Shown here in pieces: positions 37,271-46,042 of a stretch of 64,000 bases of DNA. Origin of the DNA: Paraburkholderia sp. C35. Its GTDB lineage: Bacteria > Pseudomonadota > Gammaproteobacteria > Burkholderiales > Burkholderiaceae. The notes under the pieces were generated by a model, which did not search any database, had not been told where the DNA came from, and was given only the letters and a program-made list of their open reading frames with translations. The stretch spans positions 60,590 to 124,589 of the forward strand of contig NZ_QBUY01000016.1 of NCBI RefSeq assembly GCF_003121405.1, in the 5' to 3' direction. Position 1 is the stretch's first letter; each line of letters starts with the position of its first letter. Position numbers and translations under genes: made by a program.

Positions 37271-38401
37271 ATGTCGACACACGAATCGCGCAGCGCCTCC
37301 GACGAACTGATCGCCTACGTCGCCAACCAGATCGGTTTCATCGAACTGAACCGGCCCAAGGCGCTCAACGCGCTGTCGCTCGGCATGATGCGCGCGATGC
37401 ACGCGGCGCTCGACGAGTGGCGCGAAGACCCCGACGTGCTCGCCGTCGTCGTGCGCAGCACGAGCGAGCGCGCCTTCTGCGCGGGCGGCGATATCCGCTA
37501 TCTGTACGAGTCGTTCCAGCGCGGCGACGGCGATGCCGTCGATACCTTCTTCATCGACGAATACCGGCTCGACCACGCCATCTTCACCTACACGAAACCG
37601 TATATCGCGTTGATGAACGGCGTGGTGATGGGCGGCGGCATGGGTATCTCGCAGGGCGCGCATCGCACGGGCGGCCTGCGGGTCGTGACGTCGAGCACGC
37701 GCATGGCGATGCCGGAAACCCGCATCGGTCTGTTTCCGGATGTCGGCGTGGGCTGGTTTCTCGCGCGCACGCCGGGCGCGATCGGCCGCTTTCTTGCCGT
37801 GACGGGCGAGACCATCGGTCCCGCTGAGGCGCTGTATGCAGGCCTCGCCGATGCGTACCTGCCCGATGAAGCGATCCCCGCGCTGCTCGATCGCCTGAAG
37901 TCGCGGCCGTTCGAGCAGGGCGCGGACGTGGTCGCCTGCGTGCAGGACGAAGCGCAACGGCACAAGGTCGTGCCCGCGCCCGACGTGTCGCCGCTCGCCG
38001 ACGCGCGCGTGTCCATCGACAAACACTTCTCGCTGCCCGATGTCGCGCAGATCATCCAGTCGCTCGATCGCGAAGGCGATTGCGCTTACGCGGATTGGGC
38101 CGAGCAGACGGGCGCGACGCTGCGCGAGCGCTCGCCGCTGTCGATGGCCGTGGCACTGGAGGGGGTGACGCGCGCCGAAGGCACGATGGCCGAATGCCTG
38201 CGCCGCGATCTCGACCTGACGCGTTCGTCGTTCGAGCAAGGCGATGCGGCGGAAGGCATCCGCGCACGCATCATCGACAAGGACAACAAGCCGGCGTGGC
38301 GCTTTGCGCGCTTCGACGACGTGACGCCTGCCGACGTCGCGAAGATGTTTGAAAGCCCGTGGCCCGCGAACGAACATCCGCTCAAGGACCTGCAGGGCTG
38401 A
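37271..38401 (+). CDS. Enoyl-CoA hydratase/isomerase family, 3-hydroxyisobutyryl-CoA hydrolase-like
   Basis: 376 residues, longer than a simple enoyl-CoA hydratase and matching the 3-hydroxyisobutyryl-CoA hydrolase branch. The oxyanion-hole motif is AFCAGGDIRYLYE, with MNGVVMGGGMGIS the second glycine loop. The catalytic MPETRIGLFPDVGVGWFLAR has the Glu and Asp of hydrolases. The C-terminal ECH_2-type region follows (LDLTRSSFEQGDAAEGIRA). The role would be valine catabolism. Other CoA-ester hydrolases of this branch are possible. Confidence 0.88.
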   Translation: MSTHESRSASDELIAYVANQIGFIELNRPKALNALSLGMMRAMHAALDEWREDPDVLAVVVRSTSERAFCAGGDIRYLYESFQRGDGDAVDTFFIDEYRLDHAIFTYTKPYIALMNGVVMGGGMGISQGAHRTGGLRVVTSSTRMAMPETRIGLFPDVGVGWFLARTPGAIGRFLAVTGETIGPAEALYAGLADAYLPDEAIPALLDRLKSRPFEQGADVVACVQDEAQRHKVVPAPDVSPLADARVSIDKHFSLPDVAQIIQSLDREGDCAYADWAEQTGATLRERSPLSMAVALEGVTRAEGTMAECLRRDLDLTRSSFEQGDAAEGIRARIIDKDNKPAWRFARFDDVTPADVAKMFESPWPANEHPLKDLQG

Positions 38402-38423
38402 AATACAGGAACGGCGGGCGGCC

Positions 38424-38843
38424 TCAGTCGTCGTTCGTCATGAAGGCGCGCATGAACACCAGCGCGCCCCAGCCCCACATCGCATTCGACGCGAAGCCGA
38501 GCGCCAGGCGCGGCAGCATGTTGCCCGTCGGCCAGATGCCCCGGATGGGATCGACCACGACCACGCCCGCCGCCGTAAGTACGATGCCGCCGAACACGAA
38601 GGCCTGCACCCACGGCGCCGGCCGTTCGGGCGACACGCGCAGCAGCCACGCCATCAGCACGGCCCACACCGAACTCCAGATCGCATTGGCGATGAATTCG
38701 GGCAGCCCGATGGGCATGAACGGCGCAGTCGAGAACCCTGTCGGGTCGATGAGACCGGCGGCGTGCAGGAGCGCGAGCGTCGATTCGTGAAAGAACAGCG
38801 ACGCCAGAAAGCCGGACACGAACGGCAGGATAATTTTTTGCAT
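38424..38843 (-). CDS. Small polytopic membrane protein, unknown function
   Basis: 139 residues from ATG 38843; about four membrane segments (IILPFVSGFLASLFFHESTLALLH; ANAIWSSVWAVLMAWLL; AFVFGGIVLTAAGVVVV; ALGFASNAMWGWGALVFM). No enzyme motif is seen. Its stop lies 22 bases from that of the convergent hydrolase gene. Longer upstream starts add a non-hydrophobic leader that looks unconserved. Confidence 0.75.
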   Translation of the reverse strand: MQKIILPFVSGFLASLFFHESTLALLHAAGLIDPTGFSTAPFMPIGLPEFIANAIWSSVWAVLMAWLLRVSPERPAPWVQAFVFGGIVLTAAGVVVVDPIRGIWPTGNMLPRLALGFASNAMWGWGALVFMRAFMTNDD

Positions 38844-39448
38844 GCTTGACAGCGACGGTCGCCGGGCGTCAATGACTTGTCGCAACGCCCGCGCAGGTTG
38901 ATCGGAGACGAGCGCCATTATATCGGCGGCGGGCGGGGGATTCGGGCAATGGGCGCTTTCGCCACGTATGCTGCAACGTCAGGTAAATCACGAAAGTGGA
39001 AAACCTAAGCTCAAAAAAATCGTTCAAAAGAAACGGCGCGGTCCATAGACTGTTTTCCCATGCAGGCGGCGTTGCCTTCGTGCATGGCGCGTGATGCGCC
39101 GGACGCCGCCACGCTATGGATTACGCGAGCATGGCATGCCGTGCGTCGCTGATGTCGATTCACTTCGATTCATTTGAGAGAACCCGTCGCGATGTCCCAT
39201 CCGATGCCCATTCGCGTCTGTCCGGCTGTGCCGTCCGCCATGCGCGACGCGGGTCTGGCTGACAGGCCGCCGCGCTGTCGCTGCTGACGCGGTCTTCTTA
39301 ATCCATCCGTTTGCGAAACGCTGCGTATGCGCGGCAGGGCGTGTCACGTCCTGCGCCTGTGCATCGACGCGAGCCAGGCGCGCGGCGCAACCGCATCGCA
39401 TGCGACGTCACAGCGGGCGACAACACACCTATAAAGCAGGAGCCTCCC
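38844..39448. other. Divergent spacer / leader of the sulfonate operon
   Basis: 605 bases between the membrane-protein start and ssuD. No gene is supported, and in particular no substrate-binding protein. The AT-rich part at 38980-39055 is a likely promoter and activator (CysB/Cbl-type) region. A nested stem-loop follows at 39065-39110. Confidence 0.55.
39065..39110 (+). promoter_or_regulatory. Nested stem-loop in the ssuD leader
   Basis: An outer exact stem GGCGGCGT/ACGCCGCC (39065-39072 with 39103-39110) encloses an inner hairpin GGCGC-GTGAT-GCGCC (39086-39100). It lies about 340 bases upstream of ssuD. It could be RNA structure in the leader or DNA structure. It does not match a riboswitch I know. 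Confidence 0.4.
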
Positions 39449-40606
39449 ATGAATGTGTTCTGGTTCATTCCGACTCACGGCGACAGCCGGTATCTCGGCA
39501 CCTCGCAAGGCGCGCGTGCCGCCGACTACGACTACTTCCGGCAGATCGCCGTCGCAGCCGATACGCTCGGCTACGAGGGCGTGCTGCTGCCGACGGGCCG
39601 TTCATGCGAAGACGCATGGGTAGTCGCATCGAGTCTGATCCCCGCGACGAAGCGCCTGAAGTTTCTCGTCGCGATCCGGCCGGGCATTTCGTCGCCGGGG
39701 CTGTCGGCGCGCATGGCCTCGACCTTCGACCGGCTCTCGGGCGGGCGCTTGCTGATCAATGTCGTGACGGGCGGCGACGCCGCCGAACTGGAAGGCGATG
39801 GCCTGTTCGTCGATCACGACACGCGCTACGAAATCACCGATGAGTTCCTGCGCATCTGGCGCGGACTGCTGACGAGCGCACACCAGAGCGAAGCCTTCGA
39901 TTTCATCGGCAAGCATCTGACGTCGAAGGGCGGCAAGGTGCTGTATCCGCCTGTGCAGAGTCCGCATCCACCGCTGTGGTTCGGCGGTTCGTCAGCGGCG
40001 GCGCACGAGATGGCGGGCGAGCATATCGACACGTATCTGACGTGGGGCGAGCCGCCCCAAGCCGTCGCGAAGAAAGTCGCCGACATCCGCGCGCGCGCTG
40101 CGCAGCATGGCCGCCAGATCAAATTCGGCATTCGCCTGCACGTGATCGTTCGCGAGACGGAAGACGAAGCGTGGGCCGCCGCCGACAAACTCATCAGCAA
40201 GCTCGACGACGACACCGTCGCACGGGCGCAAGCCTCGTTCTCGAAGATGGACTCGGAAGGGCAGCGCCGCATGGCCGCGCTGCACGGCGGCAAGCGCGGC
40301 TCGCGCAAGGAACTGGAGGTCTATTCGAATCTGTGGGCGGGTGTGGGCCTCGTGCGTGGCGGCGCGGGCACGGCGCTGGTCGGCAGTCCGGAACAGGTCG
40401 CGGCGCGCATGCAGGAATACGCGGACCTCGGCATCGAAACCTTCATTCTGTCCGGCTATCCGCATCTCGAAGAATCGTATCGCTTTGCCGAACTCGTGTT
40501 CCCGCTGTTGCCTGGACGCCAGCGCGCGGGCGTGAGCGGGCCGCTGTCGGGGCCGGTCGGCGAGATCGTCGGCAACAACTATGCGCCCAGGGCGTCGCAG
40601 AGCTGA
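39449..40606 (+). CDS. ssuD: FMNH2-dependent alkanesulfonate monooxygenase
   Basis: 385 residues from ATG 39449 (GCAGGAG upstream). The luciferase-like barrel begins [17 protein letters not shown], as in SsuD. The flavin/substrate parts include [47 protein letters not shown] and [12 protein letters not shown]. The enzyme frees sulfite from C1-C10 alkanesulfonates using FMNH2 and O2 in the cytoplasm. The FMN reductase SsuE is not encoded here. It heads the ssuD-ssuC-ssuB-molbindin series. Confidence 0.96.
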   Translation: MNVFWFIPTHGDSRYLGTSQGARAADYDYFRQIAVAADTLGYEGVLLPTGRSCEDAWVVASSLIPATKRLKFLVAIRPGISSPGLSARMASTFDRLSGGRLLINVVTGGDAAELEGDGLFVDHDTRYEITDEFLRIWRGLLTSAHQSEAFDFIGKHLTSKGGKVLYPPVQSPHPPLWFGGSSAAAHEMAGEHIDTYLTWGEPPQAVAKKVADIRARAAQHGRQIKFGIRLHVIVRETEDEAWAAADKLISKLDDDTVARAQASFSKMDSEGQRRMAALHGGKRGSRKELEVYSNLWAGVGLVRGGAGTALVGSPEQVAARMQEYADLGIETFILSGYPHLEESYRFAELVFPLLPGRQRAGVSGPLSGPVGEIVGNNYAPRASQS

Positions 40607-40673
40607 TTGCGCTGCAGGTGGATTCGACGACGCTGCGTCACGGCGCAACGTCTCATGAAAGGAGTGCTGATTG

Positions 40674-41504
40674 ATGTCGACTGTTTCTGGTAAACGTCCC
40701 GCGAGCGCGCGTCTCGCGGGCCTGAACGTGGCGGGACTCGCGCGCCGGATTGCGCCATGGAGCGTGCCGCTGCTGATCCTGCTCGCGTGGGAAATCGCTG
40801 CGCGCAGCGGCGTGCTCTCGACGCGCGTGCTGCCCGAACCGCTCGCCGTGGTGAAGGCCGCGTGGTCGCTGATCGAATCGGGCGAAATGTGGGCGGACGT
40901 GAAGGTCAGCACATGGCGCGCCGTGTCGGGCTTTGCGATCGGCGGCGGCATCGGCTTCGTGCTCGGGCTCGCGACGGGCCTGTTTCGTCCCGTCGATATT
41001 GCGCTCGACACGACCGTGCAGATGATTCGCAACATCCCCGCGCTGGCGATGATTCCGCTTGTGATCCTGTGGTTCGGCATCGAGGAGGAAGCGAAGCTGT
41101 TTCTGGGGGCGCTGGGCGTGTTTTTCCCCGTCTACGTGAACACGTATCACGGCATCCGTTCCGTCGATACCAATCTGATCGAAATGGCACGCAGCTACGG
41201 CGTGAAAGGTTTCGCGCTGTATCGCGACGTGATCCTGCCGGGCGCGCTGCCGTCGATCCTCGTCGGCGTGCGCTTCGCGTTCGGCCTGATGTGGGTCACG
41301 CTGATCGTCGCGGAAACGATCTCGGCGCAATCGGGTATCGGCTATATGACGATGAATGCGCGTGAGTTCCTGCAAACGGATGTGGTGGTGGTGGGCATTC
41401 TGCTGTACGCGGCGCTCGGCAAGCTGGCCGACATGCTCGCGAAAGGGCTCGAGCGCGTATCGCTGCGCTGGCATCCCGCGTATCAACGAGGAACGAAAGC
41501 ATGA
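40674..41504 (+). CDS. ssuC: Sulfonate ABC transporter permease
   Basis: 276 residues from ATG 40674 with GGAG at 40661. Six membrane segments are likely, with the EAA-type loop [31 protein letters not shown] that docks on the ATPase. The family is the nitrate/sulfonate/taurine permeases. The last four bases overlap the start of ssuB (ATGA), so translation is coupled. No periplasmic binding protein gene is nearby. Confidence 0.95.
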   Translation: MSTVSGKRPASARLAGLNVAGLARRIAPWSVPLLILLAWEIAARSGVLSTRVLPEPLAVVKAAWSLIESGEMWADVKVSTWRAVSGFAIGGGIGFVLGLATGLFRPVDIALDTTVQMIRNIPALAMIPLVILWFGIEEEAKLFLGALGVFFPVYVNTYHGIRSVDTNLIEMARSYGVKGFALYRDVILPGALPSILVGVRFAFGLMWVTLIVAETISAQSGIGYMTMNAREFLQTDVVVVGILLYAALGKLADMLAKGLERVSLRWHPAYQRGTKA

Positions 41505-42415
41505 GTGCAGGCACATTGTCCGAATTGATCGGCGGTATCACGGGTGTCGATCTGGAAGCCGAATTGCGGCAACAGGGCGCGCACGATCGTGTGTCGTCGC
41601 AGACGCCTGTGTTGCGTGAGACGGGACGTCAGAAGCACGACATTTCGGTCGAGTTGCGCGGCGTCGGCAAGCGCTACGGCGAGCGTGCGGTGCTGTCGGA
41701 CTTCGATCTGTCGATCGAGCGCGGCAGCTTTGTATCGATCGTCGGACGCAGCGGCTGTGGCAAGTCGACCTTGCTGCGGCTGATCGCCGGACTGGAGACG
41801 CCGACGTCCGGCACGCTCGACAAGCACGCGGATGGCACGCAACCGTTCGACACGCGGATCATGTTCCAGGACGCGCGCCTGTTGCCGTGGAAGACGGTGC
41901 TGCAGAACGTGATGCTCGGCCTCGGCCGTTCTTCGCGCGACAAGGCGCGTGCCGTGCTCGACGAAGTCGGGCTGCTCGAACGGGCAAACGACTGGCCTGC
42001 GCAGCTATCGGGCGGCCAGCGGCAGCGCGTCGCGCTGGCGCGTGCGCTGGTGCATCGGCCGCAACTGCTGTTGCTCGATGAGCCGCTTGGGGCGCTCGAT
42101 GCACTCACACGGATCGAAATGCACGCGCTGATCGAGCGTCTGTGGCGCGAGCATCGCTTCACTGCGCTGCTCGTCACGCACGACGTGCAGGAAGCCGTCG
42201 CACTCGGCGATCGCATTCTGCTGATCGAAGAGGGCAGGATTGCGCTCGATCAGGCCGTGCCGCTCGCACGGCCACGCGAGCGGGCAACGGCAGCGTTCGC
42301 GCAGATCGAAGAACGCGTGCTGCAACGGGTGATGAAAACCCGCGCAACGGAAGACGTCGAGCCCTATCAGCAGGCTCGCACGGTGCACGCGCGGGACATT
42401 CGCTGGGCGGTTTGA
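41501..42415 (+). CDS. ssuB: Sulfonate ABC transporter ATP-binding protein
   Basis: 304 residues. Walker [14 protein letters not shown]-loop [11 protein letters not shown], signature [27 protein letters not shown] with Walker B, and H-loop [11 protein letters not shown]. An N-terminal extension of about 45 residues precedes the ATPase domain, and the C-terminal tail is long, which is common in betaproteobacterial SsuB. It energises SsuC. Confidence 0.96.
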   Translation: MSAGTLSELIGGITGVDLEAELRQQGAHDRVSSQTPVLRETGRQKHDISVELRGVGKRYGERAVLSDFDLSIERGSFVSIVGRSGCGKSTLLRLIAGLETPTSGTLDKHADGTQPFDTRIMFQDARLLPWKTVLQNVMLGLGRSSRDKARAVLDEVGLLERANDWPAQLSGGQRQRVALARALVHRPQLLLLDEPLGALDALTRIEMHALIERLWREHRFTALLVTHDVQEAVALGDRILLIEEGRIALDQAVPLARPRERATAAFAQIEERVLQRVMKTRATEDVEPYQQARTVHARDIRWAV

Positions 42416-42425
42416 GCGTGAGATT

Positions 42426-42485
42426 GAGCACGCAACCGAGCATGCAATTGAGCACGCAACTAAGCACGCAACTGAGCACGATTAG
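42426..42485 (+). repeat. 12-bp tandem repeat, five units
   Basis: Units GAGCACGCAACC, GAGCATGCAATT, GAGCACGCAACT, AAGCACGCAACT and GAGCACGATTAG follow one another without gaps between the ssuB stop and the molbindin gene. The last unit is decayed. The unit length is a multiple of three, and the units read Ser-Thr-Gln-Leu in one frame, but that frame is not part of a gene. Confidence 0.85.
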
Positions 42486-42530
42486 AGGGCTGACGCCCAT
42501 CCATTTTCATCGACCACGGAGCTATCCGAC

Positions 42531-42746
42531 ATGAGCATTTCCGCGATCAACGTACGCAACCAGTTCAAGGGCAAGGTAAAGGAAATCATTCGCGGGCCGG
42601 TCGTGTCCGAAGTCGACGTCGACACGCCGTTCGGCATCGTCACGTCGGTCATCACGACACGCTCGATCGACGAACTCGAACTGAAGGTCGGCGCGGAAGT
42701 CGTCGCGCTGGTCAAGTCGACAGAGGTGTCGATCGCGCGGCTGTAA
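42531..42746 (+). CDS. ssuF: Molbindin (TOBE/Mop domain), SsuF-like
   Basis: 71 residues forming a single Mop/TOBE domain: MSISAINVRNQFKGKVKEI, GPVVSEVDVDTPFGIVTSVITTRSIDELELKVG, VVALVKSTEVSIARL. Such proteins bind molybdate as hexamers. In some Pseudomonas sulfonate operons the equivalent gene is called ssuF, and it lies here in the same place, 115 bases after ssuB. The role in sulfonate use is not clear. Confidence 0.88.
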   Translation: MSISAINVRNQFKGKVKEIIRGPVVSEVDVDTPFGIVTSVITTRSIDELELKVGAEVVALVKSTEVSIARL

Positions 42747-42771
42747 CGCCTGCTTTCACTTCTCGATACGC

Positions 42772-42802
42772 AGCGCGCGGCGGGTTGAAACCGCCGCGCG
42801 CT
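42772..42802. terminator. Strong GC hairpin, bidirectional terminator candidate
   Basis: Perfect 12-base stem AGCGCGCGGCGG/CCGCCGCGCGCT (42772-42783 with 42791-42802) with a 7-base loop, between the convergent molbindin and proline-rich protein genes. It overlaps the stop codon of the latter. No long T tract follows. Confidence 0.7.
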
Positions 42803-43073
42803 ATTTCGCATTCGTCGCGCTGGCGGGTGGATGCACCGACATGTCGTCATTCGGCGAGTTGCGTGGCTTCTTGACGGGCATATTGTCGGGATTGGTCGCG
42901 CTCGCCGCGCCCGAGGCCGCCGCGGGCGGCGGCTTCACCATTGGCGTGCCGCCCGCCTGCGGCGCGACGGTCTGGCCCCACGCCAGTTGCGTCACGCCCG
43001 CCGACACCGCCAGCAAGGCGGCACCTGCCGGCGCCCATAGTCGGCGCCGCTGTTTCGACATCGCTGGATTCAT
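42801..43073 (-). CDS. Small secreted Pro/Ala-rich protein
   Basis: 90 residues from ATG 43073 (GGGAGA upstream). A signal peptide is visible: basic SKQRRRLW, hydrophobic AGAALLAVSAGVTQLAWGQ. The mature part is low in complexity (Pro, Ala, Lys, Asn) with no domain. Secretion to the periplasm is likely; function unknown. Confidence 0.65.
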   Translation of the reverse strand: MNPAMSKQRRRLWAPAGAALLAVSAGVTQLAWGQTVAPQAGGTPMVKPPPAAASGAASATNPDNMPVKKPRNSPNDDMSVHPPASATNAK

Positions 43074-43253
43074 CTGATTCTCCCTGCGGTTTTTCTTCCT
43101 GTCGCTAGGCGTGTGCCAGCCCTGCGCGATGGGGGATGGGTTACGTCCAGGCAATCCCGGCAGGAAGTGCTAGCATGAATTCAGCATCGACTGGCGCACT
43201 GCCATGCGGGCGGCGCGCCGCCAACGAATGCGGAGGCTGCGACGACGAAGTCC

Positions 43254-43442
43254 TTGAGTGCAGATGCAATCGATACCCTGCGGCAACTGAACGATGTCGG
43301 AACGGGACAGACGACGCCCGCCGTCGAGCCGGTGATCGAAAAAGAACTGCTCGGCGCGGGGCTGGTGGCGAAATCGGGGAAGGGTGCAGGTGTCGAGATT
43401 ACCTGCGACGGCAGGAAGTATCTGTCCGGCGATTGCGATTGA
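43254..43442 (+). CDS. Small hypothetical protein (62 residues)
   Basis: No ATG is available in frame, so a TTG start at 43254 is assumed, which lowers confidence. The sequence TIDTLRQL-like start, VEPVIEKELLGAGLVAKSGKG and CDGRKYLSG is well-formed helical/strand protein and resembles a short winged-helix-like fragment. Function unknown. Confidence 0.45.
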   Translation: MSADAIDTLRQLNDVGTGQTTPAVEPVIEKELLGAGLVAKSGKGAGVEITCDGRKYLSGDCD

Positions 43443-43501
43443 AGCCGCGACTGGACCCGCTTTTGAAGCTGCAACTCGACCTGACGACGGAGGAATGCGC
43501 G

Positions 43502-43753
43502 ATGAAGCCGAAAGGCATCGACATGGGCGACTACGAAGAGCGCTACAAGGACTTCGACATGGAGGTCTGCGTCGAACAGGTGCTGACAGGGGTGAAGGCC
43601 CATTTCCGCATACTGAAGGACGACGCCGTGATGCTGGACTGGCGGCTCGTGCCGATCGACGGCTTCCTGCCGACCGAGCATGCGGCGGCGGAAGCGGGTT
43701 TTCGCGCGGCGCGCGAGGCCATCGATGTCGAATTGCTGGCCGCCGGCGGATAG
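43502..43753 (+). CDS. Small hypothetical protein (83 residues)
   Basis: ATG 43502 has GGAGG about eight bases upstream, which decides the start. The sequence is an acidic alpha/beta protein (DYEERYKDFDMEVCVEQVL; HFRILKDDAVMLDWRLVPIDGFLPTEHAAAEAGF). It follows the preceding small gene by 59 bases and may share its transcript. No domain is recognised. Confidence 0.65.
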   Translation: MKPKGIDMGDYEERYKDFDMEVCVEQVLTGVKAHFRILKDDAVMLDWRLVPIDGFLPTEHAAAEAGFRAAREAIDVELLAAGG

Positions 43754-43791
43754 ACGTCCGCTGTTCACGCGCCTTTCAAACTTCAGGCGCT

Positions 43792-43833
43792 GAAAAAAAC
43801 AAAGCCGGATGCTCTGGAGGAGAACATCCGGCT
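43792..43833 (-). terminator. Rho-independent terminator on the minus strand
   Basis: On the minus strand, the nine-base stem AGCCGGATG/CATCCGGCT (43803-43811 with 43825-43833) and 13-base loop are followed by TTTGTTTTTTTC. It is the first terminator after the DUF4148 gene, 304 bases past that stop, so that mRNA should end here. Confidence 0.8.
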
Positions 43834-44137
43834 TAACTACACCTGCAACAACAGACTGCGTGGTACTTCCAGGGTACGGCAACTTCGAACTGCGGGTACT
43901 TCCAGACACTGCTTGCTTCGTACTTCGCCATCAACGGTACTGCTTACTGCGTGAAGCTTTGACTGCGGTACTGCCACATCTGGAACTGCAACTTCAGGAC
44001 TACCTGCTGCAACTTCTACGACCACTGCAACTTCAGGTACTGCGTGCAACCACTACTGCTCGATACTGCTAGCTACCTCTTACTGCTGGGTACTGCCGGT
44101 ACTGCCTGCAACGAAACCTGCGTGTGTCAGGATCGGC
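43834..44137 (-). repeat. Low-complexity GCAGTA/GAAGT repeat region, probable 3' UTR
   Basis: Read on the plus strand, TACTGC occurs nine times and TACTTC/AACTTC seven times between 43863 and 44105, without strict spacing. On the minus strand one frame reads PEVAV-, VEVA- and PDVAV-like units. The region lies between the stop of the DUF4148 gene and its terminator. It has no ribosome site and stop codons break it, so it is treated as untranslated or a decayed coding repeat. Confidence 0.6.
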
Positions 44138-44404
44138 TTAGTGGCCGAAGAAGACCGAGCCCGGGCCCGTCACGACTTCATGCTTGCCAGCTTGCGTCGA
44201 ACCGTTTTGCACGCCGCCGTACGCGTTTGCGTTGGCTTGCTGTGCTTCGGCTGCCAGCGTTTGTGCGCTCTGGCCTTGTTGCGAAGCCGGTGCGCCGACC
44301 GTCGGGTTGTAATGCGGAGCCGGACCGTAGCCGCTTGCGAAAGCGGGAGCAGCCAGCGTGGCGGATGCGGCGACCAGAACTGCAGCGATGAACTTGGTAT
44401 TCAT
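44138..44404 (-). CDS. DUF4148-type small secreted protein
   Basis: 88 residues with GGAGAG before ATG 44404. A signal peptide MNTKFIAAVLVAASATLAAPAFA is followed by a short mature region rich in Gln, Ala, Gly and Asn (SQQGQSAQTLAAEAQQANA). This pattern is the DUF4148-like family abundant in Burkholderia. The function is unknown. The transcript probably runs through the repeat region to the terminator at 43792-43833. Confidence 0.75.
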   Translation of the reverse strand: MNTKFIAAVLVAASATLAAPAFASGYGPAPHYNPTVGAPASQQGQSAQTLAAEAQQANANAYGGVQNGSTQAGKHEVVTGPGSVFFGH

Positions 44405-44761
44405 GGTGAACTCTCCGTAATGTTTGATTCAGTAAGACGTTGCGGGTCTTGCGTGGAGTGCTGTGTTCGCAACGTCGATGGAAGGCAGTGTATACCCCTA
44501 CTATCGATTTTTTGTGCCGATAATTTGAAATTACTATTCTGAGATTAGAAACAATGCTTGGAGGCAAGCTGGGCGGGCTTTTGCCGTGTATGCGCCCCGA
44601 TAAGCGGTTTCTTCCGGTTGAAAAAACCTTATGTAAATCATGGGCTTCCGGGGTTGTTGCGGCGCAAAACGAGGGGTTCGGGGCCGGCTTGCGGTAAAAT
44701 TGCGGACTGGTCTTTCGCCGTTTGTCCGTCGTTCGTTCTCTCTTTTCTGGTTCGCCGCCTC
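44405..44761. other. Divergent spacer between the DUF4148 gene and dusA
   Basis: 357 bases, no gene. An AT-rich block at 44490-44545 probably holds the promoter of the DUF4148 gene on the minus strand. I cannot fix -35/-10 boxes. A plus-strand open frame runs into dusA but has no ribosome site until ATG 44762. Confidence 0.5.
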
Positions 44762-45763
44762 ATGTCTTCGAAGCCTGCTGTCAGTCCCCGCCGCGTGTCC
44801 GTCGCGCCGATGATGGACTGGACCGATCGCCACTGCCGCTCGTTTCACCGCACCTTGTCGCGGCACACCTGGTTGTATACGGAGATGGTGACCACCGGCG
44901 CGCTGATTCACGGCGACGTCGAGCGCCACCTCGCGTTTACCGAAGAGGAAGCGCCCGTCGCGCTGCAACTCGGCGGCAGCGAACCGGACGATCTGGCGCG
45001 CTCGGCGAAACTCGGTGAGCAGTGGGGCTACGACGAAATCAATCTGAATTGCGGCTGCCCGTCGGAGCGCGTGCAGCGCGGCGCGTTCGGCGCGTGTCTG
45101 ATGAAGGAGCCGCAGCTTGTCGCCGATTGCGTGAAGGCGATGCGCGACGTGGTATCGGTGCCTGTGACGGTGAAGCACCGCATCGGTGTGGATGACGTCG
45201 AAGACTATTCGTTCGTACGCGACTTCGTCGGCACGATTGCCGAGGCCGGCTGCGACGTGTTCATCGTGCACGCGCGCAATGCGATCCTCAAAGGGTTAAG
45301 CCCGAAAGAGAACCGCGAGATTCCGCCGCTCAAGTACGACTACGCCTATCAGTTGAAGCGCGACTTCCCGCAGCTGGAGATCATCATCAACGGTGGGATC
45401 AAGACGCTCGACGAAGTCGAGGCGCATCTCGAACACGTCGATGGCGTGATGCTCGGACGCGAGGCGTATCACAACCCGTACGTGCTTGCCGATGTCGACG
45501 CGCGTTTCTACGGCTCGACGGATGCCGCGCCGACGCGAGAAGAAGCGGAAGCGAAGCTGATCGAGTATTGCCGTGCGGAGATGGCGCGCGGCACGTATCC
45601 GGGTGCAATCGTGCGGCATGCGCTGGGGCTGTATCGCGGCGTGGCGGGTTCGCGTGGATGGCGGCGCGTGCTGTCGGATAGCAAGAAGCTGCAGGCGCGC
45701 GATCTCGCGATTTTCGACGAGGCGCGACAGCATTTGCGCGAGCCGAGCGAAATGTTTGAATAA
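44762..45763 (+). CDS. dusA: tRNA-dihydrouridine(20/20a) synthase
   Basis: 333 residues. The FMN barrel begins RRVSVAPMMDWTDRHCRSFHR; DusA-type motifs are YTEMVTTGALIHGD, LQLGGSEPDDLARSA and the catalytic-Cys loop LNCGCPSERVQRGAFGACLM. VKHRIGVDD, HARNAILKGLSPKENR and NGGIKT follow. It reduces U20/U20a of tRNAs with NADPH. ATG 44762 gives the family start. The adjacent downstream gene is a tRNA whose promoter overlaps the dusA stop. Confidence 0.96.
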   Translation: MSSKPAVSPRRVSVAPMMDWTDRHCRSFHRTLSRHTWLYTEMVTTGALIHGDVERHLAFTEEEAPVALQLGGSEPDDLARSAKLGEQWGYDEINLNCGCPSERVQRGAFGACLMKEPQLVADCVKAMRDVVSVPVTVKHRIGVDDVEDYSFVRDFVGTIAEAGCDVFIVHARNAILKGLSPKENREIPPLKYDYAYQLKRDFPQLEIIINGGIKTLDEVEAHLEHVDGVMLGREAYHNPYVLADVDARFYGSTDAAPTREEAEAKLIEYCRAEMARGTYPGAIVRHALGLYRGVAGSRGWRRVLSDSKKLQARDLAIFDEARQHLREPSEMFE

Positions 45764-45769
45764 AGGGCT

Positions 45770-45797
45770 TTGCAAATACGATTCGTGTTTGTATAAT
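45770..45797 (+). promoter_or_regulatory. Sigma-70 promoter of tRNA-His
   Basis: -35 TTGCAA (45770-45775), 16-base spacer, perfect -10 TATAAT (45792-45797). The -35 lies only six bases after the dusA stop codon. Confidence 0.78.
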
Positions 45798-45856
45798 CTC
45801 GCTTCTTCGTTGTTGAGCAGCGCTCTACAGCAAAGCAGCGAAGGTGTAGTGCAGTG

Positions 45857-45932
45857 GTGGCTGTAGCTCAGTTGGTAGAGTCCAGGATTGTGATTCCTGT
45901 CGTCGTGGGTTCGAGTCCCATCAGCCACCCCA
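45857..45932 (+). tRNA. tRNA-His (anticodon GUG)
   Basis: 76 bases with encoded CCA. Acceptor stem GTGGCTG/CAGCCAC with C73 discriminator; the preceding base 45856 is G, fitting the G-1:C73 pair peculiar to tRNA-His. Anticodon loop TTGTGAT gives GTG. T-arm GTGGGTTCGAGTCCCAT. Confidence 0.97.
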
Positions 45933-45942
45933 AAGAATTCAG

Positions 45943-45976
45943 AAACGGCATTGTGAGCAATCGCAATGCCGTTTTT
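45943..45976 (+). terminator. Rho-independent terminator of tRNA-His
   Basis: Eleven-base stem AAACGGCATTG/CAATGCCGTTT (45943-45953 with 45964-45974), 10-base loop, then a T run continuing TTTTTGTTTT. Confidence 0.88.
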
Positions 45977-46042
45977 GTTTTGGCCTTCGTGGCATGACAC
46001 AGGACGCATCGTTCGATGCATCCACACCATCGCCATCGCGCG

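Noticed and set aside
42426..42485. Short tandem repeat as a CRISPR array
   Set aside because: Units are 12 bases, contiguous, with no spacers, and no cas genes are near.
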